Source of the DNA: Eulemur rufifrons | Taxonomy: Eukaryota > Chordata > Mammalia > Primates > Lemuridae | Length of the DNA stretch: 64,000 nt | Assembly: GCF_041146395.1 (NCBI RefSeq) | Contig: NC_090989.1 | Location: 238,070,843-238,134,842 of the forward strand | Direction: 5' to 3' | Program-made: the position numbers and the translations under genes | Part shown: positions 10,935-23,114 of the stretch, one piece after another | How the letters are laid out: every line of letters starts with the position of its first letter | How positions within the stretch are numbered: position 1 is the stretch's first letter | Notes under the pieces: generated by a model | Told to the model about the DNA's origin: nothing | What the model saw: the letters and a program-made list of their open reading frames with translations, nothing else | The model's database searches: none

Positions 10935-11800
10935 TTTCATTTATATGACACATATATTTAGCCCTTACTAGTTGCCAGGTACTACTCTAGATGCTGGGGG
11001 TAAAACCTTGACTAGGGTAGACAAGGCCTCTACTTTCCCTGAGCTTACTATTTAGTGGAGAAGATAGACAATGAATAAATAAACAAATTAGAGTTTAGAT
11101 GGTAATAAATGCATTAATGAAAATAAAATAGAGTCATGGTAGTTCAAGCCTGTAATCCTAGCACTTTGGGAGGCCAAAGCAAGAGGATTGCTTGAGGCCA
11201 GGAATGCCAGACCAGCCTGGACAACATAGTGAGACCCTGTATCTACAAAAAATAAAAAAATTAGCTGGGCATTGTGGCACTTGCATTTAGTCCTAGCTAT
11301 TCTGGAGGATGAGGCAGGAGGCTCACTTAAGCCCAAGAGTTCAAGGTAGAAGTGAGCTATTACACCAGTGCATTCCAGCCTGGGTGACAGATCAACACTC
11401 TGTCTCAAAAAAGAAAAGAATAAATAAATGAATAAATAAATAAAATAAAATAGTATGCTGTGATGCTGAATGGCCAGGGGTAAAGTGTTGGTGTCAGATA
11501 ACTGCAGAGTAAAACAGTATGGTATTAGAGAGTCAGAGAAAGCTTCTCTAAGGTGATCAACTGCTGGGATTAGAATAATGATAAACCTTATAAAGATCAG
11601 TGGGCAGCTCCTCCTAGGCACAGAAAACAATAATTATAAAGGCCCTGAGGTGAGAAAGGAGTTTAAAGTTTAGTGTGATAGGTGTGCCCAGATGGAGGGG
11701 GAAGAGTGGGAGAGGTTAAAGTTGGAGTGAGAGGCCAGGCAGAAAGAACATGTGTATTCAACCAAAATATTATGAAAATGGGGAAAGGCCCCAAGATACA
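10935..11800 (-). repeat. L2 LINE, minus strand, interrupted by an Alu
   Basis: 'gttgccaggtactactctag atgctggggg' followed by 'gacaatgaataaataaac' is the L2 3' end read backwards. After the Alu (11,132-11,441) the same element resumes with 'gaaagcttctctaaggtgat' and 'ataaaggccctgaggtgaga', the next L2 segments in the same orientation. Confidence 0.7.
11132..11441 (+). mobile_element. Alu SINE
   Basis: 'agcactttgggaggccaaag' through 'ccagcctgggtgacagatca' and an A-rich (aaat)n tail. The target-site duplication aaaataaaatag is at 11,120-11,131 and 11,442-11,453. It inserted into an L2. Confidence 0.95.
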
Positions 11801-11953
11801 TGTCATTCCAGATGAGGTCAGATTCACTAACCAGAGTGTCCACCGTTGGTGGGGTGACATTGCAATCTTGGGTATACAATGGGAATCTTCAGTGATTTTC
11901 CCTCTTCCAAGACATATATGGAGGCCAGAATTTCCAGTCAATGATCTGATCAT

Positions 11954-11981
11954 CACCACCACCACCACCACCACCACCACC
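11954..11981. repeat. (CAC/CCA)n trinucleotide microsatellite
   Basis: About nine uninterrupted copies of cac. Confidence 0.95.
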
Positions 11982-11999
11982 TTTATTTTGTCACTGGTG

Positions 12000-12995
12000 T
12001 CATTTTAAATTTTAGTATTTCCTAAGAATTCTAATGATGGCATCTTTTTTCAAAACTTTATATTGTCTTATCATTTTGTTTGCATTGTACTCATAGTAAG
12101 AGATGAACACGTGGGACTAGATATTACCCATAAATGCAAAGTGGCTTGACATTTAAAATAAATATCCCCAAACCCTGTTAAGTATTTGCTAACCACAAGT
12201 TTTCTAAACCGTATCCCAAAATGCTCACTCAAACTTCCAGGACGTCATTGACCCTTATTCTGACTCTCTGAGTGGATCTCTGGAAGCCTCCCCCAGTGCC
12301 TTCATCCTCCCAGAGCTAGTGGGTGTCCCCTCCAAGGAACGCTGTGTGGCCTCATCAGCAAGAAGGCGACATACCTGTGGTTTGGTACAGAGTGCACGGG
12401 GCCAGGAATCTGGGGAGCAAGCCTTTATTCCCATCATTTCAATCATTCTGGGATCTTGAGCTAATCAAATCTTCTCTGTGCTTTAATTTATACCCTGCAA
12501 AATGGAAAACATAATACTGTAATGGTGCTCTGAACACACGCAGCTAAATCAGATGGAAATAAAACATTTAGGGTATTTTATTTGCTTCAAGCTCATAGAC
12601 ATGACCTGGAAACCTCCAGTTGCAGAGACAGCAACTTTTAAGGGAGCTTAACATCAAATAGGATGGGAAGAATTTTAGTCCTACTCTCTTTTGGATACGG
12701 ACATTTAGATCTGGCCAATCTCTTGCTTTGGAAGGCAGTGATGAAAGGAATCTTGGAAAAGAGTTAACTAAAACCTAGGTTGCATGCACATCCCCTACAG
12801 AAAGGCTTAACATTCACCTGTTCATGCCCATAATATCACATTAAAATATAACAGAACCTGATATTGCTTAAACTCTCTTTTAACTAGCTCCTCTAGTTTC
12901 CATTTCAAGGAAGTTTTCCAAATTCTTACTTTAAGTAGGTCATTGTTCTCTCTGACAAGGGGCAATTATAATGTGCTTGCATACAATGTATTAGA
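12000..12995. other. Unassigned sequence
   Basis: No exon or repeat family recognised. The minus frame at 12,926-13,273 overlaps repeat-like DNA and is judged spurious. Confidence 0.45.
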
Positions 12996-12999
12996 AAGG

Positions 13000-13240
13000 T
13001 AAGCACAGTGAGGTGGGGCAGGAGAAGTGTTGTCAACAAAATCCAAATAAATACTGTGGCAAGCCCAGGAAAAGGAGACCGCTCTTTAGGTTGGAAGAAT
13101 ACGTAGGAAGTAGCATTTGACATGGACCTGGAAAGATTCCAATAGGCAAAGGACACAGATACCAGGTAGAGGAAAATTAATGCGCAAAGAAACAACATCT
13201 GCAAAGCAAGAAATATTTGGTTGTGATAGAGGAAAGACCA
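13000..13240 (-). repeat. L2-like LINE fragment
   Basis: 'gtagcatttgacatggacct ggaaagattcc' and 'aacaacatctgcaaagcaag' match the body of L2 read backwards. A second piece at about 14,140-14,235 ('gagcaacatgatcagattta') continues the same element beyond later insertions. Confidence 0.5.
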
Positions 13241-13259
13241 GTAGTAGTACATGGTAAGA

Positions 13260-13365
13260 GCAATTGTTCCCAAATCATGGCTGTGTAACAGAATTAACCG
13301 GGGAGATGTAGTAAAAATACAGGCTTCTGGGCTCCTTCCCAGACCTTATGAATGAGAATTTTTAA
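13260..13365 (+). mobile_element. MER5A-like hAT fragment
   Basis: 'cagaattaaccggggagatg' and 'caggcttctgggctccttcc' then 'gagaatttttaaaggtggag' follow the MER5A order, although diverged. Confidence 0.6.
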
Positions 13366-13738
13366 AGGTGGAGATCTAGATTATGTTGGCTTTTATTTTT
13401 TTAAATAATTTCAGTTCTTGGAGTGATTATAACGTGCAAACAGGTTTTGGTATCACTGGAGTAGGTTTTACCAAACTCTGAGGAAACTTGCCATATTTGG
13501 CCATGCTGTAGAATCATGTTTTCCAAACTTTAGGTTTGAAAATCGATTTAGTGACTCATCACATTTTTTGTTTTATTGTTTCGAAATATCAGAATTCATT
13601 GCATATAGTAACAGTAGGAACTTTTTGTAAAAGACTTTTTTCTGTTATTGAGTGTGTGTTGGCTTATGTATATGTTTATATTCTGGGTCACAATATAAAA
13701 TGTCTATCTTTCCGATTTCTGAGTCAAAAAAAGACGGT
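13366..13738. other. Unassigned, possibly old DNA-transposon sequence
   Basis: AT-rich, with short motifs such as gaaaatcgatttagtgactc, but no family could be assigned. Confidence 0.35.
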
Positions 13739-14100
13739 GTCTTAGTTCATTTTATGCTGCTATAACAGGATACCACAGACTGGATAATTTATAAAGAAAA
13801 GAGATTGATTTGACTCACAGTTCTGGAACTTGGGAAGCCCAAGAGCTTGATACCAGCACCTAGCAAGGGCTATCCTATGGCTGAAGGGCAGAAGGTGGAA
13901 GTGAGCAGGTAAGAGAAGGAAGGGGACCGAACTCCCAAGATAACAAATCCACTCCCATGATAATAGTACCAATCTCACTCATGGGAGCAGAGCTCATATA
14001 ACCCAGTCACCTTCCGAAGGCCTCAGCTCTCAACACCACCACAGTGGCAACCAAGTTTCCAACACATGAACTTTTGGGAGACACATTCAAACTGTAGCTT
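13739..14100 (-). mobile_element. Solitary MaLR LTR (MST/THE1/MLT1 group)
   Basis: The plus strand begins 'cttagttcattttatgctgc tataac' and 'actggataatttataaagaa', and ends 'gacacattcaaactgtagc'. These are the reverse complements of the LTR 3' and 5' ends. No internal region. Confidence 0.8.
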
Positions 14101-14139
14101 ATGGAAAGATCATGGATTATAGAAGAAGATTGTATTTAT

Positions 14140-14235
14140 TCTGGTTGGCAATGGGGAGCTATCAAAGCTTTTGAGCTAGAGAGCAACATGATCAGATTTA
14201 CAATGTTAAAAATTATTCAGGTAACAATGTATAGA
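14140..14235 (-). repeat. L2-like LINE fragment (continuation)
   Basis: 'caatggggagctatcaaagc' and 'gagcaacatgatcagattta' fit the L2 body read backwards. Probably the second half of the piece at 13,000-13,240. Confidence 0.55.
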
Positions 14236-14585
14236 GTAGATTGAAATGAGGAAAATTAGAAATGAAGGGTCAATGAGAATCTATATCCATTACCAATTTT
14301 AAGAATCATACTAATTAAAATATATATAAATCCTAAAATTATTTGTAATTACCATCATTAACATTTTTCTTTATTAGGCCAGAGGGCATATCAGGATTGA
14401 GCAGGATTTCTCATTATTATGAACAGCAATGATTACTGAGCCTCTATTAACCCAAAGGTTGTGATTAAGTGATATACCTCATTGAATGAATTCAAGGGGA
14501 AAAATAAAAGGAAATACCTAAAGCTGTGTTGCAGGCAATCCAAAAAGTAGGTTTTGGTCCAGAATAATAATTAAATTATGGACAG

Positions 14586-14905
14586 TGTCTTAGTCCTGTG
14601 CTACTATAACAAAATACCACAGACTAGGCAATTTACAAAGAACAGAAATTTATTTTTTACAGTTCTAGAGGCTGGGAAGTCCAAGGTCAAGGTGCCAATA
14701 TCTGGTGTCTGCTGAGGGCCTCCTTGCTGTGTCTTCACATGGCAGAAAGGAATCAAGAGCAAAGAAAATGGGAGAATGCTGTGTCTTCATATGGCAGAAG
14801 AGCAAAAGAGAGTGGCCCCACTTCCTCAAGCCCTTTTATAAGGACACTAATTTCATTTATGGGGGTTCTGATCTCATGGTTTAAATACCTTCTAATTGTC
14901 AGGGA
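14586..14905 (-). mobile_element. Second MaLR LTR (MLT1/MST-like), truncated
   Basis: Starts 'gtcttagtcctgtgctacta taacaaaatacc' and runs through 'ggctgggaagtccaaggtca' and 'cttttataaggacactaatt'. The terminal ~80 bases expected of the LTR are missing. An L1 lies immediately downstream. A local duplication is visible: 'gctgtgtcttcacatggcag' near 14,727 recurs as 'gctgtgtcttcatatggcag' near 14,778. Confidence 0.8.
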
Positions 14906-14954
14906 TGGAGAAATGAGTGAGAGTGAGACCTTTTTTATGGTTCGTTTTTGTAAC

Positions 14955-16190
14955 TTTTTTTTTTTTGTCCTTTTTAAAATTTCAAAATATTAAGAGGGAC
15001 AAATGTTTTGGGTTACATGGATCACTTTCGTAATGCTTGAGTCCTGACTATAGGTGTGCCCATTACCCAAATCATGTTCATTTTACCCATTAGGTAGGTT
15101 TTTGTCCCTTCCCTCTTACCCCCATCCCCTGCTTGATTGCCACTGAGTTTGTACACATGTGTGCTCATCAGTTAGTTCCAATTTAATAGTAAGTACCTGT
15201 GGTATTTGTTCTTCTATTCTTGAAATACTTTACTTAGGATAATGATCTCCAGTTCCATCCAGATTGTTGCAAAAGGTATTAATTCATCTTTTTTATGGCT
15301 GAGTAGTACTCCATGATAACATATAATACATTTTATTAATCAGCTCATGAATTGATGGGCACTTGGGTTGATTCTACATCTTCACAATTGTGAATTGTGC
15401 TGCAAATAAACACTCAAGTTCAGGTGTCTTTTTGATGAAAAGTCTTCTTTTCTTTTGGGTAAATACTGAGTAGTGGGATTGCTGGATCAAATGGTAGGTC
15501 TACTTTTAGTTCTTTGAGGAATCTTCATACTGTTTTCCATAGGGGTTGTACTAATTTGAAGTCCCACCAACAGTGTATAAGTGTTCCTTTCTACATCCAT
15601 GCCTGCATCTATTGTTTTGGGACTTTTTGATAAAAGCCATCCTCACTGGTGTTAGGTGATATCTCATTGTGGATTTGATTTGCATTTCCCTGGTAATTAG
15701 TGACATTGAACTTTTTTTGATATGTTTATTGGCCATTTGTCTTTCTTCTTTTGAGAAGCTTCTGTTCATGTCTTTTGCCCACTTTTTAATAGGGTTATGT
15801 GTTTTCTCTTGTTGATTTCTTTATAAATTCTACATATTAGCTTTTTGTTGGATGCATAGCTTGCAAATATTTTCTTCCATTCTGTAGGTTGTATATTTGC
15901 TCTGTTGATTGTTTCCTTAGCTGTGCAGAAGCTTTTTAGCTCAATCAAATCCCATTTATTTATTTTTGTTGTTGCCATGATTGCCACTAGGGTCTTATTC
16001 ATAAATTCCTTTTCTAGGCCAATATCTAGAGGAGTTTTTCCTACATTTTCCTCTAGAATTCTTATTATTTCAGGCCTTATATTTAAGTCTTTTATCCCTC
16101 TTGAATTAATATTTGTGAGTGATGAGAGGTAGGGGTCCTGTTTCACTCTTCTGCATGTGGCTATCCAATTCATCCAATTTTCCCAGCACT
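14955..16190 (-). mobile_element. L1 LINE, 5'-truncated (3' UTR and ORF2 C-terminal part)
   Basis: On the plus strand a poly(T)-like start is followed by L1 3' UTR and then ORF2 read backwards. Landmarks are 'ctgagtagtactccatgata', 'gatgggcacttgggttgatt' and 'gggattgctggatcaaatgg'. Two broken minus frames (15,766-16,173 and 15,551-15,769) encode L1 ORF2 C-terminal residues, including 'MNWIATCRRVKQDP' at the N-terminal side. Stops and frame changes make it non-functional. Truncated at 'ttttcccagcac'. It is older than the adjacent L1. Confidence 0.9.
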
Positions 16191-16205
16191 GACAGTGAGA
16201 CTTTT

Positions 16206-16882
16206 TTTTTTTTTTTTATTTCATCTTGTTATGGGGGATACAGAATTGCAGGTTACATACGTTGCTCCTGTACCGCCTTTCCCCCCAAGTCAGAGCTCCA
16301 GGCGTGTCTGTTCCCCAGGTCATGCGCATTGCACCCATCATGTAGGTATATATCCCTCCCTTCCCCACCCCCCCCTTCCCGAGTCAGCACCTTCAAGTGT
16401 TACCACTCCCCAAACGGTGCGCAATGCACTCATTGTGTAGGCATACCCCCATCCCCTCCCCCGCCCCCCACCTCAGTCTGACATCCAATTGGTGTCGTTC
16501 CCAGATGTGTATTTAGGTGATGATCAGGGAAACCAATTTTCTGGTGAGTACATGTGATGCTTGTTTTTCCATTCTTGGGATACTTCACTTAATAGAATGG
16601 GTTCCAATTCTCTCCAGGAGAACCATAGAGATGTCGTATCTTCATCATTCCTTATAGCTGAGTAATATTCCATGGTATACATATACCACAGCTTACTAAT
16701 CCAATCATGTATTGATGGGCATTTGGGTTGTTTCCACATCTTTGCTATTGTGAATTGTGCTGCTATAAACATTCGGGTACATGTGTCTTTGTTAAAGAAT
16801 GACCTTTTTTCCTTTGGGTATATGCCCAGTAATGGGATTGCTGGGTCAAATGGCAGGTCTACTTGAATCTGTTTAAGATACC
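16206..16882 (-). mobile_element. Younger L1 LINE, 5'-truncated, with target-site duplication
   Basis: A poly(T) start (the poly(A) tail on the minus strand) is followed by a C-rich 3' UTR that still has CpGs (about 16,260-16,480), then the terminal part of ORF2 ('attccatggtatacatatac'). A perfect 15-base duplication, gacagtgagactttt, flanks it at 16,191-16,205 and 16,883-16,897. The retained duplication and CpGs point to a recent insertion. Confidence 0.93.
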
Positions 16883-16926
16883 GACAGTGAGACTTTTGAT
16901 GGGATACATCCCTTTGTACCTTTTGA

Positions 16927-17273
<347 letters not shown>

Positions 17274-17281
17274 CTTTTGAG

Positions 17282-17985
17282 TTTGAATCATGAGAATAAA
17301 CAACTTATTCCAAAAATAATTTAAATAAATTTCAAAGTCAACATAATTCTGAAAAGACTTATTTCCAGAGGACCTGGGAGTCAAATCCCAGATTTTAATG
17401 TGCAAACAGCATTCAATAACAGAAAATAATGTAAGTAAATTTATTCCACATAAAGAGCACATCTAAATTTGCCATACAATTAATAACTTATTTTCTAGAA
17501 TAATAAAATTTTACTTTAGAACCCATTGTTTTTATTAGAAGATATTCTGTAAAAGTTTAAAGAAGACGATGCCTTCAGGCTCAAAAATTAAAAGAAACTG
17601 AAGATAAATGGACTTTAACATTGGGAAACATGAAGTTAATTAGTTCTTCCTTATTTCCAGGGCTCTACAATTATCTCCCTCTGGCAATTTTTTAAAGCAT
17701 AAATAGCAGCCCCCTATTTTCTGAACACTAGGCCAGATGCTTTGACAGGAAAATCATGTATACAAGCTTTTGGACACTTGAAGAACTTAAACTGACATAG
17801 GAAAAGGAACCTGTATAAACTTAAGGTATGAGAAGAGCGGGGTTTTGATCCAATATTGATCATCTATAGCAAAAGAATAAGAATTTGGAAGTGCAAAAGC
17901 AACTCTTGTGAAGGACTAATTTTTACACAGTAAGTGTGGTAGGCTGTAAAACTTGGCACAAATTCCACCTGTGAAGGCCAAGGGA
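17282..17985. other. Unassigned AT-rich sequence
   Basis: No exon or repeat family recognised. Confidence 0.45.
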
Positions 17986-17989
17986 AAGC

Positions 17990-18612
17990 TTCCCCTCTGC
18001 CCTCTAAAGATTCCCTGAAAATTAACTGACAGTAGGCAGATTAATAGGATAAAAAGACATACGAATTTATTTAATGTGTATAAGCATAGGGGAATCACAG
18101 GAGAATAATTACTCAATAACCCTATGAGGTCCAGATGCTTATGTACCCCTTCTACATAGGGGAAGGGGAGATGGGGGAAATGTGGCCATTTTGAGGGGTA
18201 GTAAATGATTTTTAGGGGGAATAAATGGACCCAATGCTCAGACAATGGTTAATAAATAATTCTTTTTAAAAATTGTATGGGACCTGAGAATATACAATAG
18301 TTTGGGACAAAGATCATCTGGGCTTTAGATGTGGTGTTAATTTTCAGTTTCTTCCTCTATAATATGAATTTTAATCTTCTCTGGTTAATGAAATTTCAGG
18401 GAGAGGATCAAAGGCAATTGTGTCTCTCTTTGGTGAGTCCGGTTTCTAGATAGATAAAGGAACTTTGAGAAAAGTTTTATCCTGTCCTTTGGGAGAGACA
18501 GAGGATGGGGTGGTGGGGTTTCAGAGAGACCACGATGCTCTTTCTTTAGTTCAGCATGTCAAGGTGCCAGATTTTGGGATACTGTTTTCTGAGCCCCAAC
18601 ATACCCATCCTG
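17990..18612 (-). mobile_element. Possible ERV LTR remnant
   Basis: Read on the minus strand it begins 'tggggctcagaaaacagtat', a typical TG start. It contains 'ggcaccttgacatgctgaac' and 'tctctctgaaaccccaccac', which resemble a primate or other mammalian LTR. The far end is not well defined. No coding region. Confidence 0.4.
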
Positions 18613-18624
18613 GTATGTGCTCAC

Positions 18625-19095
18625 CTTTTTAATGTGACTTTACTGCTCTTTTCGTCAAGTGGTGCAGTCTGTGGATCTGGGCTGCCCTTATGTCTCTTGC
18701 TTTGATGAGTAGAATGTGGCAGACATGATGTTATGCAATTCCCAAGGCTAGACCTCAACAGGCCTTGCAGCTTCCTCTTTCGCACTCTTGGAGCATTGCC
18801 CTGAGAACATGTAAGGAAGCTGGTCTGGCCTACTGGAGTATGAGAGGCCACCTGAAAGAGAAGCAAAGTGGCCACAGCCAGCACTAACCACCATTCACGT
18901 GAGTGAGGCTAGCCCTTCCCACCCAGCCACTCACCAGCTAGGCATCCCTCTAGCATAACTGAGCTCAGGTGAAACAAGCTGATAAACAGCCCAGCCAACC
19001 CATAGAATTGTGGGCAATAATAAATTTTTGTTTTACACCATTGTTTCGGGGTTGTTTGTTGCCAGAAAAAACTAACTCAATTAGTAAGATACTTT
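18625..19095 (+). mobile_element. MaLR/ERVL-type LTR remnant
   Basis: 'gatgagtagaatgtggcaga catgatg', 'aggccttgcagcttcctctt' and a 3' end 'attgtttcggggttgtttgt tgcc' follow the order of MLT1-group LTRs. It is a sister to the copy at 43,425-43,992. Confidence 0.6.
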
Positions 19096-19149
19096 CATTT
19101 TTATGTAGCACAAATTGTAACCTGTGCCAGATAGGTTCCTTGTTTGTTT

Positions 19150-19235
19150 TATACCATCGCTGATATCCCTACCACTCTGCCTATTGTAGTCCACCACACA
19201 TACCGTAGGCACTCAATAAATACTTGTTAACTAGC
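19150..19235 (+). repeat. L2 LINE 3' tail
   Basis: 'ccgtaggcactcaataaata cttgtta' is the L2 terminal motif. Confidence 0.6.
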
Positions 19236-19239
19236 CCCA

Positions 19240-21770
19240 ACACACATATTAGCCTTTGGGTATATTTATATTTCTAAATATACTAATTTACTAATTTGCA
19301 AACTGCTGAAAATCAACGTAATTATCATCAACAATTTGTATTGCTCTCATATCACAAATGAAACAATAGAACATATAATTGGGATATTGCTCCCTGGCTG
19401 TAGTGGATTATAACAACTGTCATAATGATGCTGGTAAGATTATACAGCAAGCTAGCCCTCAAATGTGGGTTAATAAATGAACCCGTGGACTTCTGTAAGT
19501 GAAATCCTAAAACAATTTTTAAAATTGCCACTAATATTGTGCTGGCTAGGGTCATAATAAACAGATCAATGAATCTTGGCAATGGACCTGACATCCTTCT
19601 ACTGATAAACTAATAATGGCTTGCAACTTGTTTACATAGCTGTCTCACTTAATACCAAGATCATGAGAACTGATCCAAAATAACAATAAATATGCCACTC
19701 AGGATGGAAAGCAAAAGCAAATGATGAAATTGGAAAATATCAATATAAAGTCAGTTATCTCAGTGACAAGGAGCTTCACAGATGCTAGTTCACTCTTACG
19801 AGTTGGCTATCATTCCCATTTTGATGTCAAATCAGAAGACACTTGGCATGTCACCAAATATTATTCCAGTAATGGAACACTAATATGCTTGACCAACAGA
19901 GTGTACGCTAATGCTAAAAACACACCAATCTCAACTGCAAACTATGTATAATATATGTGTACTTATTCCAAGAGGCTTTCAGATGTATTGCTGCTGCTGC
20001 TGCTTTTTTTTTTTTTTTTTTTTTGATCCTCAGAATCTCAGGGAAACCAGGCACAAGATTTTGAACAGGCCTATGTGATCCAGGGTATCAACACTGGAGC
20101 AGAGACTAAAATGAAGCATCCACATTCAGATTATATCCTGCAAGGTACTGCTAGTAAGAGAATTCCTAGAGAGCACAGTTGGAGGTGGAGAAGGAAGGTC
20201 AACTATCCCACGTGGTTTGCCTTTACTTCAGGGGTGCAGCCTCAGCCAGCCCACCCGTCACAGAAAAAAACTCAGTTTCCAGGTATGGTATGACTGGTAT
20301 GTGGAGAATAGAGAACATTAAAAAGAAACAAATTCATTGGTCCTAAATCGGTTACCTGAAGGATGCAAGTTCTCTAAGGAATCATAGAACCTTCTGCTCA
20401 GCTGGAGGGTAAAGTATGTCCTCAGAAAACCTATAATCAGCAACTTTAAGGTGCAAGATTGGGATTAGTTGACCCTTAAAACCCTCCAAATCAGCTGTGT
20501 GAAGACCTTGAACTTGCAGTAAAAAATCCATGCATTCTGGTTCTGGTGCTTCCACGTACAAACTGTGATGCTGGCTAATAACTGCACCCTTCCGAGCCAG
20601 ATTTCCATAGACCAGTTTTGAACTATCTCCCTGCACCTCACAACCTTGTCTCCCACCCCAATCCCACCCTGAGTTAAGGACATTATACTCACACATAGCC
20701 TGTCTTTCGATCTCCTCAAGGAGAGCTACAGGACACATATCTAAAGAATAAATGTGGAGAGAACGGGCCACCTTAGCAAATAAAAGCTGGAGTGGGTGAG
20801 TGAAGAAATTCTGAATTAGGAAAGCTGTCTGTCTCCCTGGGTCCCTGTACATTTCTTACATTTTGAGTGTTAAGACATGAGAGGTGCCTTCGGGAGCTGG
20901 GAGCTGCCTTTGTCTCTAGAAAATATGGTTTTCTAATCTTTTATTTGGTAAACTTTCTTTAAAATTGAAGAACAAATATGCTCTGGATTTTAAAGTGAAA
21001 ACATCACAGAATTGTATAATATAGAACATAAGTCACTTTCATCTCTACTCCACCCCAACTCCTGTTAATATTGGGGTGCGTAATCCTGACTCTGAGAAGA
21101 ACCAGAGATAGGAAGCTAAGACCTAACTGGTTGGGGCTGGCAAGAAGCTTTGAAGAAGAGGGTTCAGGGTCCCCATGGCCAGTTAAATGCCATTTCAGGG
21201 TTCGGAATGTTCTGCTTCAGAATAAGGAAGCAGAAAAGGGTTCTGGACAAAAATCCTATTCAATAAGAGATACCTGGTATGGTGGCTGGCGAGTCCCTTG
21301 AGGGGAGGAAATACTCAACCAATTAAATGGACATCATCTTCATTAACTCTGATGCATGTGCGAGTAACTAGAAAATACGTTTTCCTCTCTACCCAAAGTC
21401 ACAGCTGAAGCTCCTATTTCTTCCATTAAATTTTTGCATCTGCTTACTGGTCATAGCACTCATGTTAGCCTGCAGAGACACTAACGTGCTGCCTTATACA
21501 CATGGACAATCAAATATTTATCAGATGAATGAATGACAAAATTTTTTCACTGGGATCAGAAACATGGCTTAAAATGAAACTAATAAAACATCAGACTCAG
21601 GGTTAAAAATCTTCAACAGTGCATTGAGTGCATTAAATAGTGGAATCTTACATCAAGGAAGACTCACATTTAAAATAAAGATTACTTAATGATGCTTAGA
21701 GGAATTCATATCTGCTATTTTACTATAACAGGAAAATAAAATTATTTATTAAATGCCTGCTGAGAGATTG
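19240..21770. other. Unassigned 2.5-kb block
   Basis: No named element was assigned. It holds a short (ctg)n followed by a T-run (about 19,988-20,024). The minus frame at 20,382-20,852 (156 codons, starting MYRDPGRQTAFLIQ) is among the longest in the window. It has no recognised domain, signal peptide or splice context, so I do not call a gene. Confidence 0.45.
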
Positions 21771-21774
21771 TTGA

Positions 21775-21880
21775 GTGTAGGGAATGTATCTTTTCAGCCT
21801 TGTGTCCCTCAGCACTGAGCATAGTGCCTAGCATATAATTGGTATGCAATAAATGTTGGCTGAATTATTGAGTGACCAAA
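21775..21880 (+). repeat. L2 LINE 3' end
   Basis: 'gcactgagcatagtgcctag' then 'ggtatgcaataaatgttggc tgaat' is a classical L2 terminus. Confidence 0.75.
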
Positions 21881-22720
21881 GAAAGACTCCATGAATGCCT
21901 GAGAACAACTGACAAATTCTTCAAATAAAATGTAGAATAAAGACTATTTCAATATATCAGAACTAAAATATTTTCTGTAGTGATCTAAATTAATTTGGGA
22001 AATATGGTCAGTATCTGAGAGAAAAAAATCAAAATCAATTGTTATTTTAATTTTTGGTAACATATCTTCTTTCAAAAAGCTAGAAAATTCCCATTTTATG
22101 CTTATAATAGAATTTGTAGAAGAATAAAGATAAGTGATAAAAATGAGATTTTTTTTTGGCAAAGTAGACTATTTAAAAATTAAAACTCAGTTTTTCATTA
22201 GAATGCAGTTTATATTTTTAAAAAATCTCCATTGTCTGTACTTCTTTTTTAGGTAAGGAGTAACTAAGACCAAGAGATTTTAGCATGATCTTGAACTCTT
22301 TTGGGGGAAACATCTATAAAATTAGATTTGGTATTCTCTGGCTTTTGATTCTTAAGCTACAGAGAAATAAAATTTAGAGACTAATATATCTTTCAAAAAA
22401 TGTAATTTGATTATTTTTTTCTTATGCTTTTACAATATTTATGAACTCTACTGGCATTATAGCACCAGTGAAACATTTTTATATGAAAACAATTTAAAAT
22501 TTTTCTTACATTAACAAATCATTGCTCAGAATTAAAGACAGTATCTGTTCTCAATTTTCAAGTCTCAAAGCATCAAATGCCTACTAAATACTATTTCTGT
22601 GATAAACACAGGGATGCTTGAGCCAAGATGCATCCCTACTAGAGCCTATTTGTTTCACTGAGAGAAAACAAGACACACCAAAGGACTCATTAAAATTTCA
22701 CAGTACAAGTCAGCTATGGA
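21880..22720. other. Unassigned AT-rich sequence
   Basis: No exon or repeat family recognised. Confidence 0.45.
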
Positions 22721-22724
22721 TCAA

Positions 22725-22935
22725 CAGTGGCTCCCTGTTGTACTACAAAGAGAGGTTGCACAGATACAATGTGGGTTCAAATGCAGATTCCTCCATAAAC
22801 CAGCTGCATAACCTTGAGAAAGTTAGGTAACCTCTCTAATGTGGAGCCCCCCTCAGCAAAATGGCTTTAAGAACACTGGCTTCCTGAGGTTGAAATGATT
22901 AAATTAACTAACAAAGGAAAAGTATCTAATAAAAC
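22725..22935 (+). repeat. MIR SINE
   Basis: 'gggttcaaatgcagattcct', 'aaccagctgcataaccttga' and 'gaaatgattaaattaactaa' follow the MIR order. Confidence 0.75.
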
Positions 22936-22939
22936 TAGT

Positions 22940-23110
22940 TAACCTTCATTGAGTGCTGTATGCCAAGTACCATCCTATCAATATTTCACCTACAATTATA
23001 ATATCCATTTTCAGAGGAAGACATTGAGGGGTAAAGCAGTTGACTATTGGTTTGAGGTCACACAGTTATTATTAATAGGTGGCTTGGGTAGGGCCCCTCC
23101 ACATCTGTCT
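22940..23110 (-). repeat. MIR SINE, opposite orientation to its neighbour
   Basis: 'ttcattgagtgctgtatgcc aagtacc', 'ccattttcagaggaagacat' and 'gaggtcacacagttattatt' are MIR in reverse. It abuts a plus-oriented MIR. Confidence 0.8.
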
Positions 23111-23114
23111 GAAT

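Noticed and set aside
11954..11981. (CAC)n run as a polyhistidine/threonine-coding repeat
   Set aside because: The surrounding frame is short and lies in non-coding repeat-rich DNA; it is a simple microsatellite.
12926..13273. 115-codon hydrophobic minus frame resembling a membrane protein
   Set aside because: It overlaps L2-like repeat sequence. The hydrophobicity comes from AT/T-rich codons of the reverse strand.
15551..16173. Minus-strand frames that look like protein genes
   Set aside because: They are L1 ORF2 C-terminal fragments, broken across frames, so they belong to the mobile element.
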